Source: an uncultured Pseudomonadota bacterium
GTDB lineage: Bacteria > Pseudomonadota > Gammaproteobacteria > Steroidobacterales > Steroidobacteraceae
DNA length: 64,000 nucleotides
Direction: 5' to 3'
NCBI GenBank assembly: GCA_903884105.1
Contig: CAISDJ010000079.1
Coordinates: forward strand, 1 to 64,000
This document shows, piece by piece, positions 35,052-46,407 of the stretch. The translations under genes were made by a program, and so were the position numbers. Within the stretch, counting starts at the first letter, position 1. Each line of letters starts with the position of its first letter. The notes under the pieces are model-generated. The model was not told the origin of the DNA, searched no databases, and saw only the letters and a program-made list of their open reading frames with translations.

Positions 35052-35681
35052 ATGGAATCTAGCGCCTTGCATCCCACAGCTCACCCTCCTTCCACGGTTG
35101 CTGGCACCTCATCCGTTACCCGACTTCTTGGCGCTTGGCGAAAAGGGGATGCATCCGCTCTTCAGGACCTGACGCCCCTCGTTTATGAGGAACTGAAGAC
35201 ACTCGCCAGGCGCTACATGAAGCGCGAGCGAGCGGGCCACACACTTCAAGCAACAGCGGTTGTTCACGAGGCTTTTGTCCGGCTCGTCGGCATGGACGTG
35301 CCTTGGCAGGATCGGATGCACTTCTTCGCGGTAGCCGCAAGGCTCATGCGGCGCATCCTTGTCGACCACGCAAAAGGCAGGCAGCGCACCAAACGAGGTG
35401 GCGAACTCTCGATCGTGGCGCTGGCACCGGGTAGCGAAGGTGGCCAGGGCGCAACGAATGCGGGAGAAATCGATGTCCTTGAGATCGACGATGCCCTAGA
35501 GAGACTCTCCCAGCGGGACCCTCGGCTTGCACAGATCGTGGAACTGCACTATTTCGCAGGCATGACGTACCAGGAGACCGCTTTGGCACTCGGGATATCC
35601 GAGGCCACCGTGCACCGGGACTTACGCATGGCCAAGGCATGGATACTGAGCCAGATCCGTTCGCCAGAGAGCAGCCTTTGA
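35052..35681 (+). CDS. ECF-type RNA polymerase sigma factor
   Basis: 209 residues from the ATG at 35052; the frame is open to 34974 and the start is uncertain. Region 2 is VVHEAFVRLV with RMHFFAVAARLMRRILVDHAK, the pattern of the ECF subgroup paired with Ser/Thr kinases. Region 4 ends in IVELHYFAGMTYQETALALGISEATVHRDLRMAK (key parts only: GMTYQETALALGIS, TVHRDLRMAKAW), a helix-turn-helix. No anti-sigma gene follows; instead its end overlaps the kinase start by about 40 nt, implying the kinase controls it. Confidence 0.9.
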   Translation: MESSALHPTAHPPSTVAGTSSVTRLLGAWRKGDASALQDLTPLVYEELKTLARRYMKRERAGHTLQATAVVHEAFVRLVGMDVPWQDRMHFFAVAARLMRRILVDHAKGRQRTKRGGELSIVALAPGSEGGQGATNAGEIDVLEIDDALERLSQRDPRLAQIVELHYFAGMTYQETALALGISEATVHRDLRMAKAWILSQIRSPESSL

Positions 35682-38446
35682 CGGATTCCGTAGCACCAGA
35701 GGTCATCCCCGAAGAAGCGGAGCGGTGGCAGCGACTGCAGCGCATTTTTGGCGAGGCGGTAGACCTTCCGCGGGAGCAGCAAAATGAGTTTTCGGCAATT
35801 GCCTGCGGCGGCGACGAGTCGATGCTCCGGGAAGTGCTTACACTGCTTCAGTGCGATTCGGAGCCCACCAATGGCCCATTGACGAACGCGCTTGATGCAG
35901 CCATCGATGCCACCTCGACCGATCGTCGACAGGCATTGATCGGAACTGTCGTCGGTTCCTACCGACTGGTATCGGTGCTTGGTCATGGCGGTGCAGGCTC
36001 CGTTTATCTGGCGGAGCGCTCGGATCGCCAGTACTCGGCGCAGGTCGCGGTCAAGATTGTCGAGAGTGCAGCCCTGCACCCGGACATGAGCATGCGATTT
36101 CGCGCCGAGCGCCAGATCCTCGCCAGCCTCAATCATCCGAACATCGCACGACTTGTTGACGCCGGCGAAACAGAGAAGGGCCTGCCGTACCTCGTCATGG
36201 AATACGTCCATGGCAGCCCGGTCGACCGCTACTGCGACGGACGGCAACTCAGTCTCGGCGCCCGCCTGGAACTGTTTCTTCAGATCTGCACGGCAGTTCA
36301 ATACGCCCACCAGAATCTGGTGGTACATCGAGATCTCAAACCTGCGAATATTCTGGTCACCGAAGATGGGGTACCAAAGCTGCTCGACTTCGGAATTGCC
36401 AAGCTACTGGACGCCAGCCCTGTAGTCACTCAGTCCCTTGCGCTTACGCGCATGAACGACCGGCTACTGACACCCGAATACGCAAGCCCGGAGCAGATCC
36501 TCGGCCACCCGGTGACCACTTCAAGCGACGTGTATGCCCTAGGCGTCGTGTTGTACGAGTTGCTGACCGGGAGGCGTCCCTACACGGTGACAGCAACCAG
36601 CCAGCTGGAACTTGAGCGATCCATTTGCGTCACTGACCCGCCCCGCCCAAGCTCCGTGGCGAGAAGAGCAGTCGACGTACTCGATTCCAAGGGAGCGACG
36701 GCGACCAGCTTTGCCGCATCCCGAGGCTTATCTGCTGAACGACTTGAAAAGCGGCTGACAGGTGATCTCGACGCGATCGTAATGCGTGCCTTGCGCAAAG
36801 AAGCGGTACACCGATACGGCTCGGTGGAACAGCTGGCCGCAGATCTTCGCCGCCATCTCGCCAGCGAGCCCGTTGTCGCCCGTCAGGGAAACTGGGCGTA
36901 TTACTCGCAGCGCTTTGTTCGACGCCATGCGTTCGGCGTAGCTGCCTCCATAGCAGGTATTGCACTGCTCACAGCATTCACCGTAATGACATCCATCCAG
37001 GCGAAACGCATCGCAAATGAGCGTGACCGCGCGACACAGGAAGGACAGAGAGCGGAACAGGTCTCCAATTTCATGCTCGACGTCTTTGCCGCCGCAGACC
37101 CGTTTGTGAATCAAGGAAAGGAAGTCACTGCAAGAGAGCTACTCGATCAGGCAAGCCGTCGAATCAGCGGTGACTTGAACCAGCAACCTGACGTGCGGGC
37201 GCGCCTCCTCGAGGCGATCGGCCGTGCGTATCGCCGTCAAGGACAGTTTGATCGGGCGGTTGTCTATCTGGAAGACTCCGTCCGACTTCGTAGAGACGGT
37301 ACTGCACCGGCAACATCCGGATTGGCGGTTACCCTGACCGAACTTGCGCTGACGCTGCGAGAACTCGGGCGATTTGACGAGTCGGAACGATCATCCAACG
37401 AAGCAATCCAGATTCTCCGCACGCACGGAGAAGAACGAACCCCGGCGACTGCAGACTTGCTAACAGGGCTTGGCCAGATGGAGTTGCAGCGTGGCAATCT
37501 AGATCGGGCTCAGGACTTCTTCGAGCAAAGCGCGAAGTTGACTCGCGACTTGTTCGGCGCGGAACACCCCGAACTGGCCGCAGTTCTATCCAACCTGATG
37601 AGCGTTCGCCTGTGGAAAAACGACCTTGACGGAGCCGAGAAGCTAGCCCGCGAATCGGAGAATATCTATCGAATTTCGGTGCCAGAGCTGCATCCCGACA
37701 GAGTCATGTCACAGTACTTGCTGGGAGACATCCTGGCACGCCGCGGCAAGACTGCCGAGGCCGCAAAGCTGCTAGAGCAAGCATTGGGCGCGCAGCGGAT
37801 TCTGTATGGCGATGCGAGCCCGCGTACCGCGGCAACGATGGACGCCCTTGCCCTGACGCGACAGGCGCAAAACCGGCTCGAAGACGCAGAAAAGCTTGCT
37901 CGGGAAGCCCTCTCTGCGGGCGGCAAATCCCACGGTGATCGCCACTTCATGACCGGCTACTATCACACGTCATTGGCGGGAGTTCTGATCAAGGAACGCA
38001 TGTACGCTGAGGCTGAAAAGGAGGCGCGCGCTGCGCTGGATATCTACAACACATCTTTGCCTGCAGACCACCAGTACGTGGCATCGGCAGAACATCAGCT
38101 GGGCGAAATCATGCTCGCTACGGGCAGGCCCGCGGACGCAGAAGCTCTGCTGACGGCGGCAGTCAATCGCTGGCAGCGCACTGGCGCGCCCCAAGCGCGT
38201 ATTGCGCGCTCCGCAAGCGCTCTTGGCGAAGCGCTTTCTCGGCTCAACAGGCCTAGAGAGGCCGAGAAATACCTCAGCGAAAGCCATCAACAACTAGTCG
38301 CCTCACAAGGCACAAAGGACGAGGCAACGATCGTCGCTCGACGCCGACTGGAAAAGTTTTACAGCGCCCGCGGCGAGAAGGGCAAGCTTGATGCGCTGGC
38401 AACCGCAACCGCCCCCGCCCCCGAACAGTCACTGACTGGCAATTGA
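35639..38446 (+). CDS. Membrane Ser/Thr protein kinase with TPR sensor domain
   Basis: 935 residues from the ATG at 35639, overlapping the sigma gene; a TTG at 35678 is the alternative start. Kinase domain about residues 107-390: LGHGGAGSVYLA glycine loop, AVKIV with Lys about 139, HRDLKPAN at 230-237, DFG at 250-252. One membrane helix (FGVAASIAGIALLTAFTVM) near residue 430-450. The rest is tetratricopeptide repeats, for example RQGQFDRAVVYLEDSVRL and LGQMELQRGNLDRAQDFFEQ. The kinase is cytoplasmic and the repeats should be periplasmic. It resembles the PknB-like TPR kinases that occur with this sigma group. All catalytic residues look intact. Confidence 0.93.
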   Translation: MDTEPDPFAREQPLTDSVAPEVIPEEAERWQRLQRIFGEAVDLPREQQNEFSAIACGGDESMLREVLTLLQCDSEPTNGPLTNALDAAIDATSTDRRQALIGTVVGSYRLVSVLGHGGAGSVYLAERSDRQYSAQVAVKIVESAALHPDMSMRFRAERQILASLNHPNIARLVDAGETEKGLPYLVMEYVHGSPVDRYCDGRQLSLGARLELFLQICTAVQYAHQNLVVHRDLKPANILVTEDGVPKLLDFGIAKLLDASPVVTQSLALTRMNDRLLTPEYASPEQILGHPVTTSSDVYALGVVLYELLTGRRPYTVTATSQLELERSICVTDPPRPSSVARRAVDVLDSKGATATSFAASRGLSAERLEKRLTGDLDAIVMRALRKEAVHRYGSVEQLAADLRRHLASEPVVARQGNWAYYSQRFVRRHAFGVAASIAGIALLTAFTVMTSIQAKRIANERDRATQEGQRAEQVSNFMLDVFAAADPFVNQGKEVTARELLDQASRRISGDLNQQPDVRARLLEAIGRAYRRQGQFDRAVVYLEDSVRLRRDGTAPATSGLAVTLTELALTLRELGRFDESERSSNEAIQILRTHGEERTPATADLLTGLGQMELQRGNLDRAQDFFEQSAKLTRDLFGAEHPELAAVLSNLMSVRLWKNDLDGAEKLARESENIYRISVPELHPDRVMSQYLLGDILARRGKTAEAAKLLEQALGAQRILYGDASPRTAATMDALALTRQAQNRLEDAEKLAREALSAGGKSHGDRHFMTGYYHTSLAGVLIKERMYAEAEKEARAALDIYNTSLPADHQYVASAEHQLGEIMLATGRPADAEALLTAAVNRWQRTGAPQARIARSASALGEALSRLNRPREAEKYLSESHQQLVASQGTKDEATIVARRRLEKFYSARGEKGKLDALATATAPAPEQSLTGN

Positions 38447-38596
38447 TAGACGCTAGTCTCAATAACGGATGCAAGCACCACGAACGAATTGCCCACTTTG
38501 CTGTCCATGAAGATGCCAGTCACCGTCAGGACCGTATCTGCTAGAGTTGGATCAACAAGCCAACATCGATACTGCGTCCTACGCAGGAGTCACGTC

Positions 38597-39454
38597 ATGA
38601 CACTACATCGCCCAAGATATCCTGCTGCGCTCATTGCGATCTCCATCCTCGCCCAATCCCTGCTTTGGGCAGGCGTTGCACGGGCTGGCCCAAGGCAGGA
38701 CACGCGCCTTGCCACGGCTTCCCAGGTCCTCGATGAGTTAAGACAAAGCCCTGACCAGAACATACCCGGATGGCTACTTGACCGAGCGTACGCCGTCGCG
38801 GTCGTGCCAAAGGTCATCAAGGTGGGCCTGACCATTGGAGGTCGCTATGGCAAGGGAGCCATGGCGGTACGGCGCGACGACGGCAGCTGGAGCAACCCGG
38901 TCTTCGTCAATCTCGCGGGTGGAAGTTTCGGATTCCAGATTGGCGTGCAATCGACGGACATCGTCCTCGTGTTCATGTCGCGAGCCAGCATCGAAGGAAT
39001 AGTCGGCGGGAAAGTGACGCTTGGCGCAGATGCCTCCGTCGCAGCGGGCCCGGTGGGCCGGCAGACATCCGTCGCTACCGACATTGGCTTCACAGCACAG
39101 GTCTATTCATACTCTCGCGCCAGTGGCTTGTTTGCAGGCGTCGCGCTGGATGGATCGGCACTCACGATCGATCATTCATCCAACGAGGCCTTCTATGGCC
39201 GCCAGGGAATCATGGCCAGCGATATCATCGCGATTGGCTCACCCCAGGCGCCAGAACCGGGGCGGACTTTTCTTGCCGCGCTGAAACGCTCGACCCCCGT
39301 CGCCCAAACCAATCCGGTCTCCCAGCCCGCTGGACCCGCAACCACTCCCCCCGTGGGACCATCGACAGCGACACCCAGCCGCCCAGCTACCAAGGGCTCG
39401 CTGACTACCTTTCCACTGGAGGATGCGAATCCGGGCACCGAACCCCCGGGCTAG
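38597..39454 (+). CDS. Exported SYLF (YSC84-type) domain lipid-binding protein
   Basis: 285 residues from the ATG at 38597, with GGAG about 9 nt upstream. A signal peptide (LIAISILAQSLLWAGVARA) is followed by a SYLF domain, about residues 45-220: AYAVAVVPKVIKVGLTIGGRYGKG (shown as AVVPKVIKVG, GGRYGKG), WSNPVFVNLAGGSFGFQIG and ASGLFAGVALDGSAL. The family binds phosphoinositides in eukaryotes; its bacterial role is unclear. The tail is Pro/Thr-rich. It follows the kinase by 150 nt. Confidence 0.9.
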   Translation: MTLHRPRYPAALIAISILAQSLLWAGVARAGPRQDTRLATASQVLDELRQSPDQNIPGWLLDRAYAVAVVPKVIKVGLTIGGRYGKGAMAVRRDDGSWSNPVFVNLAGGSFGFQIGVQSTDIVLVFMSRASIEGIVGGKVTLGADASVAAGPVGRQTSVATDIGFTAQVYSYSRASGLFAGVALDGSALTIDHSSNEAFYGRQGIMASDIIAIGSPQAPEPGRTFLAALKRSTPVAQTNPVSQPAGPATTPPVGPSTATPSRPATKGSLTTFPLEDANPGTEPPG

Positions 39455-39556
39455 CAGTACGCGCAGCCCCTTATCCGCATCGCCCCGAACGCCGCACATT
39501 GGGGGCACATCAAGATGCGTCTCCGGTTGCTCCCTGTCAGCAGACTCAGGGCATAG

Positions 39557-41962
<2,406 letters not shown>

Positions 41963-42208
41963 CAGGCGCGATTGAACGACTGTCTGCCTGCCAGACTGAG
42001 CATCCACGACCTATCGTGATCTTGGGTGTTCAGACTGGCGAGTCGCGTGTCGAAAGCTCAGGCAAACACGCCCACTTGGAAGCCAATGAGTTGTACTCAC
42101 CACGAACACGCCTGGTGAAACACCCCGCCTTGCCGGGGCAACCCCTTCTGCTGGAAGGAAACTACCTCTACAATGGCCAAATTCGGCTAACCTAAGGTTG
42201 TGAATATC

Positions 42209-42454
42209 ATGCCCGTCTGCCATGAGCATAACTTGCGTTCCCCATTGCCAGAGCACCGGGCCTTTGGCATTCGCGTGAAGCTGAAGGCCGGCGATCCGTT
42301 CCGGAATCTGGTAGGTAGCGAATGGAGCAAAGAGCACTGGTACGCGACGGAGCGCGATCGCGATCACGCACTCACGGAGATGAGCCAGAAGTACATTTAT
42401 TTTCGGCCAGGTGATCAACCGGCGCTGCACTTCGAAGTCATCAACAAGAACTGA
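42209..42454 (+). CDS. Small conserved-looking protein of unknown function
   Basis: 81 residues from the ATG at 42209; a GTG 9 nt upstream is possible, and AAGG lies 11 nt before the ATG. The protein is cytoplasmic and polar: KLKAGDPFRNLVGSEWSKEHWY, then ATERDRDHALTEMSQKY and YFRPGDQPALHFEVI. The HWYATERDRD stretch looks like a conserved core and I recall similar small unnamed proteins in related bacteria. It is convergent with the patatin gene, ending 1 nt from it. Confidence 0.7.
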   Translation: MPVCHEHNLRSPLPEHRAFGIRVKLKAGDPFRNLVGSEWSKEHWYATERDRDHALTEMSQKYIYFRPGDQPALHFEVINKN

Positions 42455-44683
42455 CTAGAAGGTTCTACCCAGAAAGAGGTAGAACGCAGTCTCCCCACCC
42501 TCATTGAATCCCGTAGCCAGATACACTGGCCCCAGGATGGTATCGGCTCCGAGAAAGAGACTCGCGTCTCGCTTCAAATTGCCAACGCGCGCGTCGCTTC
42601 GATCCTGCCACGTATTGCCTGCTTCCAGCGATACACCCGCGTAGGCGGGCAAATCCAGTACACCGGAACCCCCGCGACCGATCTGACGGTACAGAATCAG
42701 ACGCCCGATCCCATAGTGTGGACCGGACAGCGCTCCTGGAGACAGCCCGGAGAGATTCAGGAAGCCGCCGAGCGTAAACAGATTTTGGGGTGTCGGTCCA
42801 TCATCCAGCGTGGTACCAAAGTCCGTTGATAAGATCAGGCTGTACCTGCCGCTTGATCTCGCAATCTGCCACCGAGCTTCGATCGTATCACCGCTTTGCG
42901 TGGCACCCATGCCTTCACGCTCAGCCGTCCACTCAAACTCGAATTGCTGTCCGCGACGCGGAAAATAGATGCTGTCAAGTTTGTCGTACGAGAACCTGAA
43001 GAAATATCCGCCACGGTCGAATTCCTGTGTCGGAATCGTAGGGTCGCCGATCCGCACCCGTCGCTTCTGGGTTCCCCGCCTCAAGCCGAACCGTGCCTCG
43101 CCCCAGCTGGATATCTCCCTGCCGACATCCAGACCCATCTGGTAGCTCCGCTCGCGAAACTCGACGAGTTCCCCGGACGGTTCAACGACCTGCAAGTTGC
43201 GCAGCTCGAAATCGAACTTCGGCGCGACGAAATAGCGATTCCCGTAAGACAGCGGCTGGTAGAACTCGGTAAACAACTTCGGGTTATCGCCAATCTGCAC
43301 GTCGGTAAGCCATTCCGCGTTCAACGTATTCAGCTCAGTCATGATGAAGCGGGCGGCTGCGTTGTAGCGACTATTGCCCTCGAAATCGTCCTCAAGGTTG
43401 AGGCCGACGCGAACGTAGTTCGGACCCCAACTCTTGCGCCTCAACTTGAACTCGATACCTGCGTCGGAGCCCGACTGGACGACCGAATAGTCGATGGATT
43501 CGAAGGTGTCCAGTGCATAAAGCGACATCATCCGACTCTGGATCTGGTCCTTGTCGAGCGGACGCCCGACAAGATCGGCCATGACGGAATCAATTGCGCG
43601 TGAGTATCGCTCGGATGCTGCGTCCACCCGAACGAAGCGAACAACAGGCACGTCCTTTGGAAGCGGGTTACGACCGGCCAGGTATCGCTGATAACCCTGT
43701 GCGTCGAGTGCCAGAGTCGCGAGCGCGGAGCCACTGGCGCGAGCAGCCGCCTCGCCTGCCATTTTCGCCTCCAAAACCCTGTCGAATTCGGCGCCCGCCA
43801 TGTCGCCGAGCAGCGGCTCTATGACCACGTCCTGGGGCCCGAGCGAAGCGCGCTGCTCCAGCGTGCGATTACGTATGAGGATGGCGTAGGCCTGGTTGGT
43901 CATCTCGAGGGGCGACCCGAGCCCGTCCCTGCGGCTTAAGGGAAAGCTGACGTCCACTGCAATAAGAACGTCCACTCCCATCTTGCGCGCCGTTTCTATG
44001 GGCAGGTTCTGGACCAGACCGCCATCGACGAGCAATTCACTGCCGCGCTCGACAGGTGTGAATGCGCCAGGGGCAGCCATGCTCGCGCGCATTGCTGTTA
44101 CCACGTCACCTGACCCAAGAATCACTGGCGCGCCCGTCTCAAGATTGGTGGCCACCACGCGCAGTGGCACCGGAAATCGGTCGAAATCCTGGATCTCCGC
44201 CACCGGAACCGTGGCGCGTCTAAGCAATTGACTGAGCTTCTGCCCCTGTATGAGTCCTTTCGGCAACGCGAATCCGTCCTTGTTCACACCAAGGGCATAG
44301 CGAACCAGGAAATTCCTGTCGTCTTGCTTGCGTCGAAAAGCCAACTCCGAGCGTTGTGGCCGATCCCGCAATGCGTCCTGCCAATTGACGGAACTCAGGA
44401 GTTCTTCAATCTCACCAGCAGACATCCCCGATGCATACAATCCGCCCACCACTGCGCCCATGCTGGTTCCAGCGACCGCGTCGATGGGAATGCGCATCTC
44501 TTCGAGAACCTTCAATACCCCGACGTGCGCGGCCCCACGGGCTCCTCCGCCGCTCAGAACCAGGCCGATCCGGGGACGCTCCGAAGCAATGCGATCGCCC
44601 TCTGCTGCCAATACGAGACCCGCCGAGAGGGTCAGGAGCAGAATTGTGAGGAGCCGGGCTGGACCGGCGAGCGGAATGCCCAT
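42455..44683 (-). CDS. Patatin-like phospholipase with POTRA and outer-membrane barrel (PlpD type)
   Basis: 742 residues from the ATG at 44683; a GTG at 44719 extends it by 12 residues. Signal peptide: LLTILLLTLSAGLVLAA. The patatin domain has the oxyanion motif GGGARG (about 45-50), catalytic GTSMG with Ser about 74, and the DGG motif in LLVDGGLVQN. A POTRA-like segment about residues 330-400 leads to a beta-barrel of the TamA/BamA type, ending in the aromatic FLGRTF. This is the type Vd autotransporter layout of PlpD, which exports its lipase across the outer membrane. Confidence 0.93.
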   Translation of the reverse strand: MGIPLAGPARLLTILLLTLSAGLVLAAEGDRIASERPRIGLVLSGGGARGAAHVGVLKVLEEMRIPIDAVAGTSMGAVVGGLYASGMSAGEIEELLSSVNWQDALRDRPQRSELAFRRKQDDRNFLVRYALGVNKDGFALPKGLIQGQKLSQLLRRATVPVAEIQDFDRFPVPLRVVATNLETGAPVILGSGDVVTAMRASMAAPGAFTPVERGSELLVDGGLVQNLPIETARKMGVDVLIAVDVSFPLSRRDGLGSPLEMTNQAYAILIRNRTLEQRASLGPQDVVIEPLLGDMAGAEFDRVLEAKMAGEAAARASGSALATLALDAQGYQRYLAGRNPLPKDVPVVRFVRVDAASERYSRAIDSVMADLVGRPLDKDQIQSRMMSLYALDTFESIDYSVVQSGSDAGIEFKLRRKSWGPNYVRVGLNLEDDFEGNSRYNAAARFIMTELNTLNAEWLTDVQIGDNPKLFTEFYQPLSYGNRYFVAPKFDFELRNLQVVEPSGELVEFRERSYQMGLDVGREISSWGEARFGLRRGTQKRRVRIGDPTIPTQEFDRGGYFFRFSYDKLDSIYFPRRGQQFEFEWTAEREGMGATQSGDTIEARWQIARSSGRYSLILSTDFGTTLDDGPTPQNLFTLGGFLNLSGLSPGALSGPHYGIGRLILYRQIGRGGSGVLDLPAYAGVSLEAGNTWQDRSDARVGNLKRDASLFLGADTILGPVYLATGFNEGGETAFYLFLGRTF

Positions 44684-44789
44684 GCGCCTGGAAGCCTCTG
44701 AGAAGGTGTGGGTGTGCACGGCACAGAATAGTAGCAGGTCAGGCTGGCGCTGGACGCGGACCCGACGGGCCAGGGGGGATCAGGGGACT

Positions 44790-44809
44790 CAGGGACTTTG
44801 CGGTCCCTG
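44790..44809. terminator. Stem-loop between the DUF1501 and patatin genes
   Basis: CAGGGAC (44790-44796), loop TTTGCG, GTCCCTG (44803-44809). It lies 22 nt beyond the DUF1501 stop on the minus strand. No T run follows, so it may be a weak or Rho-assisted terminator. Confidence 0.35.
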
Positions 44810-44830
44810 AATCTCCGACACCCGACAAGC

Positions 44831-46372
44831 TTAGATGGGAGCGAATGCCACCATGCTGTCGATCAGGGCGTTGCTGATGCTGGAAGTCGGGAACAAGGTA
44901 CGGAATTGACCCTGCTCGCCGTGCAACGCCATGTAGTTAAGGATCACGGACTCGACGAGCAGGTTGACGTTGTTGGCCGCAACGCTGCCGCCCGTCTCGA
45001 CGTCGCCTGCCGGACGGAAATAGCCGATCTGACGTCCCGGGATCAGGAGATTCGGCTTGCCGGTCGGGTTATAGACGAGGAAGAACGCCGCACCGGTCTG
45101 TTGGTTGTCTCCGGTCCAGACGCCCTTGCCGCGGCCACCCGTGGAGTTGTCCACCATGCCGTTACTGGACAGGGAGCCGTCGCTGAAGACGTAGAGCATC
45201 AGCGGCTGCTGAATTCGGGCTGCGTATTCAAGGCAGGCCCCCATGCACTGACCCGCGCGGAAATCCCGCATTTCACCGGTGGCCCGCTCTCCCGTGTGAT
45301 AGTCGAATCCGCCCATCGAAATTGTACCCGCCCCGGCGTACCCATTGACGACCAGCTTCATGACGGCCGCGGTCTTTTCATACTCGCGGTCAGCGTTCAT
45401 GCCGCCGACCCCCGCAAAGATCCCGGGGATAAACGGATCGCGGGACGGATCCGTAACGGTAGGATCGCCAAACGAATCAGCCAGGTAAGCTGTCTTTACG
45501 TATCCGCAGCGCACCAGCTTCTTGGCCTCCGCATCGGCACCAAGGCCGGTGGTGACCCGACCGAGCTTGTTCCAGCTGACCCTCTCAATCGACTCCATTA
45601 CGGCGACGGTATCTGCCTGCGGCAACAGCGTCCCGAGCTCGCCGGTATCGATCAACCCAGTCGCGTCACTGGTCCTGTCAACCTTCGTCGGTCTGATCTT
45701 GGGGTCGATCATCATGGCAGGCGCCATTGAGTTGCCGCCCGAGTCCGAACTCTGCGAACCAATCAATGTCAGCAATTCGCCGCGAGACCCGGACTTGGCG
45801 ATACCGTACATCGGGTTGTGCGGGTTGGTCGAGGTGTCGTTCTCGGAACGCGCTGGAATGATGATTCCGTCGATGTTCGCCATCGTCGCAGGTTGCATGG
45901 TAGTCAACATGCCCCGCAAGAAGGCGCTGTCAGTGTGAAACAGCAATCCCATCCGGCTCTCGATGAAATTGGTGGTTGCACTTGCCGGCGTCATGTCGCC
46001 GGGCAGCCCCAGCTTGGAGTACCCCGCCGTGGTGAGAAAGTCGCTCTGCCCGCCTTCCTTGCCCACCAACACGTTGGAACCCGCGATGTTTGCCCCACCT
46101 GCCAAGTCAAAGCAGATGAACGGAATCTTCCCAGCTCCCGCCTGGATGTTGCAGATGGACGGATCCTTCAATGCCTGAATATCAGGCGACAGAGCCGCCC
46201 AGCTCTTGCCCGGCGTGGCCAGCATAGCAAGCAGCGACGGCGCCACTACGGTGGCGGCACCCGTCATGAAGCCCTGCGCAAGGAAGTCTCTTCGCGTAAC
46301 CGGCCTGGAATGGTCGGCGTGACGAAGTGGCTGGTTCAATTCAAGATGACCACGCTTGCGCATTCTGAACAT
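44831..46372 (-). CDS. DUF1501 family exported protein
   Basis: 513 residues from the ATG at 46372. A Tat-like start, SRPVTRRDFLAQGFMTGAAT, has the twin Arg and a hydrophobic stretch. The body resembles the DUF1501/sulfatase-like fold: KIPFICFDLAGGANIAGSNV, GLLFHTDSAFLRGML, and later GGFDYHTGERATGEM, FSDGSLSSNGMVDNS. No catalytic site is known. DUF1501 genes typically follow genes for exported cytochrome-like proteins, as here with the LamG/CxxCH lipoprotein 35 nt upstream. It is the last gene of a three-gene minus-strand arm. Confidence 0.9.
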   Translation of the reverse strand: MFRMRKRGHLELNQPLRHADHSRPVTRRDFLAQGFMTGAATVVAPSLLAMLATPGKSWAALSPDIQALKDPSICNIQAGAGKIPFICFDLAGGANIAGSNVLVGKEGGQSDFLTTAGYSKLGLPGDMTPASATTNFIESRMGLLFHTDSAFLRGMLTTMQPATMANIDGIIIPARSENDTSTNPHNPMYGIAKSGSRGELLTLIGSQSSDSGGNSMAPAMMIDPKIRPTKVDRTSDATGLIDTGELGTLLPQADTVAVMESIERVSWNKLGRVTTGLGADAEAKKLVRCGYVKTAYLADSFGDPTVTDPSRDPFIPGIFAGVGGMNADREYEKTAAVMKLVVNGYAGAGTISMGGFDYHTGERATGEMRDFRAGQCMGACLEYAARIQQPLMLYVFSDGSLSSNGMVDNSTGGRGKGVWTGDNQQTGAAFFLVYNPTGKPNLLIPGRQIGYFRPAGDVETGGSVAANNVNLLVESVILNYMALHGEQGQFRTLFPTSSISNALIDSMVAFAPI

Positions 46373-46407
46373 GACTTGAGCCTCTGCGGACGTTGACTGC
46401 AGACGAA

